Assembly (NCBI GenBank): GCA_026874595.1 | Contig: CM049306.1 | Location: forward strand, 98,011,642-98,075,641 | DNA: 64,000 nt | Source: Sipunculus nudus | Lineage: Eukaryota; Annelida; Sipuncula; Golfingiida; Sipunculidae | Direction: 5' to 3' | The notes under the pieces: model-generated | Seen by the model: only the letters and a program-made list of their open reading frames with translations | The model's database searches: none | Told to the model about the DNA's origin: nothing | Shown here: one piece after another, positions 55,401-58,400 of the stretch | How positions within the stretch are numbered: the first letter of the stretch is position 1 | How the letters are laid out: each line of letters begins with the position of its first letter | Program-made: the position numbers and the translations under genes

Positions 55401-58400
55401 AATCTAAAGGCTACCAAACTCCAAAAAATGACTGGTATAAATTGGGGATTAGAGCTACATCCACTATCAGGATCAACTAGAATTAATACATTTTCACTGC
55501 TAACTGATAATGGACAAATAAGCTTTCAGCAAACCTACCACTTTCATAGCTGGACAGATGATACAGAAAAGAGAATAAAGCTGTGGCAAAAGGCTGTGGA
55601 AATGGTTCCAAACCAGGATCTGAAAAAAAAACAGGGATCCATATGAGTGTGAAATAAAATGTGTTGACCAATAACAGTACGCCAACTATTATGAAATAGT
55701 TAGAAATGTTACAAGCAACATTTTCAAAAGACTACAGCCTATTCAAAGATGATTCAAAGAATGGTACTTAGTACAAGAAATATTACAATATTTGGATAAC
55801 CTGAATGACTATTGATAAAGGAAGGGAGCCCTAGTTCTATCTGCCAACTGTTATTTTCCTACAATGCCAGTGGAAGGGTACAAATCTCTATGGCTACTGA
55901 ATACCAAGCAGTCCTATTGAGTAAAGATTTTATACAAGAGTCAGTGAAATAAAATTAAAGAATAAACAATAGTTCTTTTATCATCAGATAGGTCAAAGCA
56001 TGTAGTGTGTGATCATGTGCCCAAGCAGTATTGCTCTTTATCATTCAACTTGTATCTTTGATGTTATAAACCTAGCATGCACATGTAACATGCACTGTAT
56101 CATTATCATGTATTATGTATCATTATTATATATTATAGTATTATATTTTGTCCAGTCAAACTTATCTATAGTGAGTCTAACAATAACCCATCTAATGATG
56201 TCATGAAGGGGAAATAAGAGCAGTTTATTCCTACATCAACTGATGACAGTGAAGTGCTCATGAATATGTAATTGTCTACTGACCTATCATATGGTGGATA
56301 CAGTTCCTGACTAAAACTGGCAGGAACCCATGGTAGGAACTAGCCCCTGTAGCATCAATAATCTGGTTGATCCTGTAACAAATCAAGTTTGGTTATGAAC
56401 ATGTGTTGACAGTCTTAAATTTTCACAACTTTAAAGTACATATTAGATATATAATTCTTTACTTGTGACACTGTCACCCTCAGAGCCAACTCATACAAAG
56501 GGCTTTTTTTCTGAAAATAACCAGTTTCTTTGTGCAGTTATAGCTGCATATTTTTTATCAGTGTTTGCACCGTTACTGAGAAGTTACTGTACATGTCTCA
56601 TGTTCATTATCTTTCAAGTGCAGGTGAGTACAGCCAATTAATCCTTTTAACAGATTACAACATTATAAAGACACTTACTTTGGGTGACGATCCAGATGTA
56701 TAATAGATGTCAGTGTTCTCAAAGAGGCTGCCTTTATCTCCTGTAAGTATATAAATAACATCAAATGTCATCATAATACCCAATAAATCATGTGAAATTC
56801 ACTTTTTATGGTCACATGAAATGATCTTACTGGTTTTAAGACTGGTGACATTATAAGATCATTATCAAGGTACCATTAATTTGACAGGCAGAATAAAACA
56901 CAGGAATTTTTCATTTTAATGTTTCAACCAACAGCCACAAAGGTTTATAAACTGGTGAACAAGATTATAATATGCATGAGCAGCATCCATGGAGAAAGTA
57001 AACTTACAATGAGTTTTGGGTTTTGTATTTCCAAGATATCTACTAGTTCTTCAATGAGTCCACTGTACAGCAGAGAGCTGGCATTTTCTCCAATGGCATT
57101 TGAGTATACTGAAAAGAATTATATACAGGATGAAGGAATAATCAATATAACATCCATATAGTATTAGCATACAGGTTAGCTTTTTAAAATGAGAAATTCA
57201 ATTTTAAATTCAAAGATTTTCTTAAGAACAAGTTACAAACTGGAGAGATCAGTCAGGCATTGTATGTGTACTTTGAATGAGGTTACAAGAACTTTGCAGT
57301 TGTGAATAGGTACACTATTATTTTTTACCATTCAAGTTTTGAGTATACAAGTGTTTAAATCAAAACTGATATAAACATTGGTCTTATTATGTGAGAACAG
57401 ATAACTGAATGATCCTCACCTAGGATTGAGATGGCCTGAAGTCTGGCCTGAACACACTGCACCCTACAGTCATACCTTGAAAAACAATAGGCCAGTCGCA
57501 GGTGTGTAAACAACAGCATCTGCAAAACAAAGTTTTAAAATTTCCTAAACTTGCACCATTTAATTGTAACATTATATGTCAAACTTAACTTTCCAATTGA
57601 TGATCTAAATTATATTGTCAATGAATCAACACAGTGACATCTGCTCATACTGATATATGTGACTTTGTACAGCAGTGAACTGGAAGATGAGCACATTGTT
57701 AAAGCTATAGGTGTATATATGCACCACAACGGTGTTAACCCAAATGACAATGTGTAAGGATACCCTCCAAATCTGCTTACCTGTCTGTCAGGAGGCACAT
57801 TATGAGCTGATAACAGTTCTTCCATCAGCACAGATGGCAGATCACAACTTTTGTCCACATTGTCTATGTGGATACAACTAAGCACATTGGATACGTTCTG
57901 GAAAAACAGAAACATACATGAAATTATGCATTAGGAACATTAAGTATAAAACAATTAATATGCCTGGAAAAACACAGCAAAATCAATACATAAATCTGAA
58001 GAAGCAAATCACAGACCAATATTCCCAATATATATATCTTACATAAAACTGACCTGCCCCGAATGAACACTAACAATAAGAGCAGCAATTAGATTTTTCT
58101 GTAATTAATAAGTTATTAAAGCACACACCTTTTTCCCTTTCTCTTCTTTTTTGTTCTCCGCATAAAATTCAAAGTGAAGGGTTGTTGCACTTGCAGGGAA
58201 GCTCTGTTTGAAACAAAAGAGAATAAAAGTTACACATACATCAAAAGCAATTTGAACACTGAGGGTTTCCCATGTTGATGTTCTGTTCTCAATTTGTACT
58301 GTGTTTATGACAGTATGACTTATGAGGGGGAAAAACAAAGGCAAGGACACACAAGGTAGTACTCAATGGTACATACCACATTTCAATATTTGAACAGATT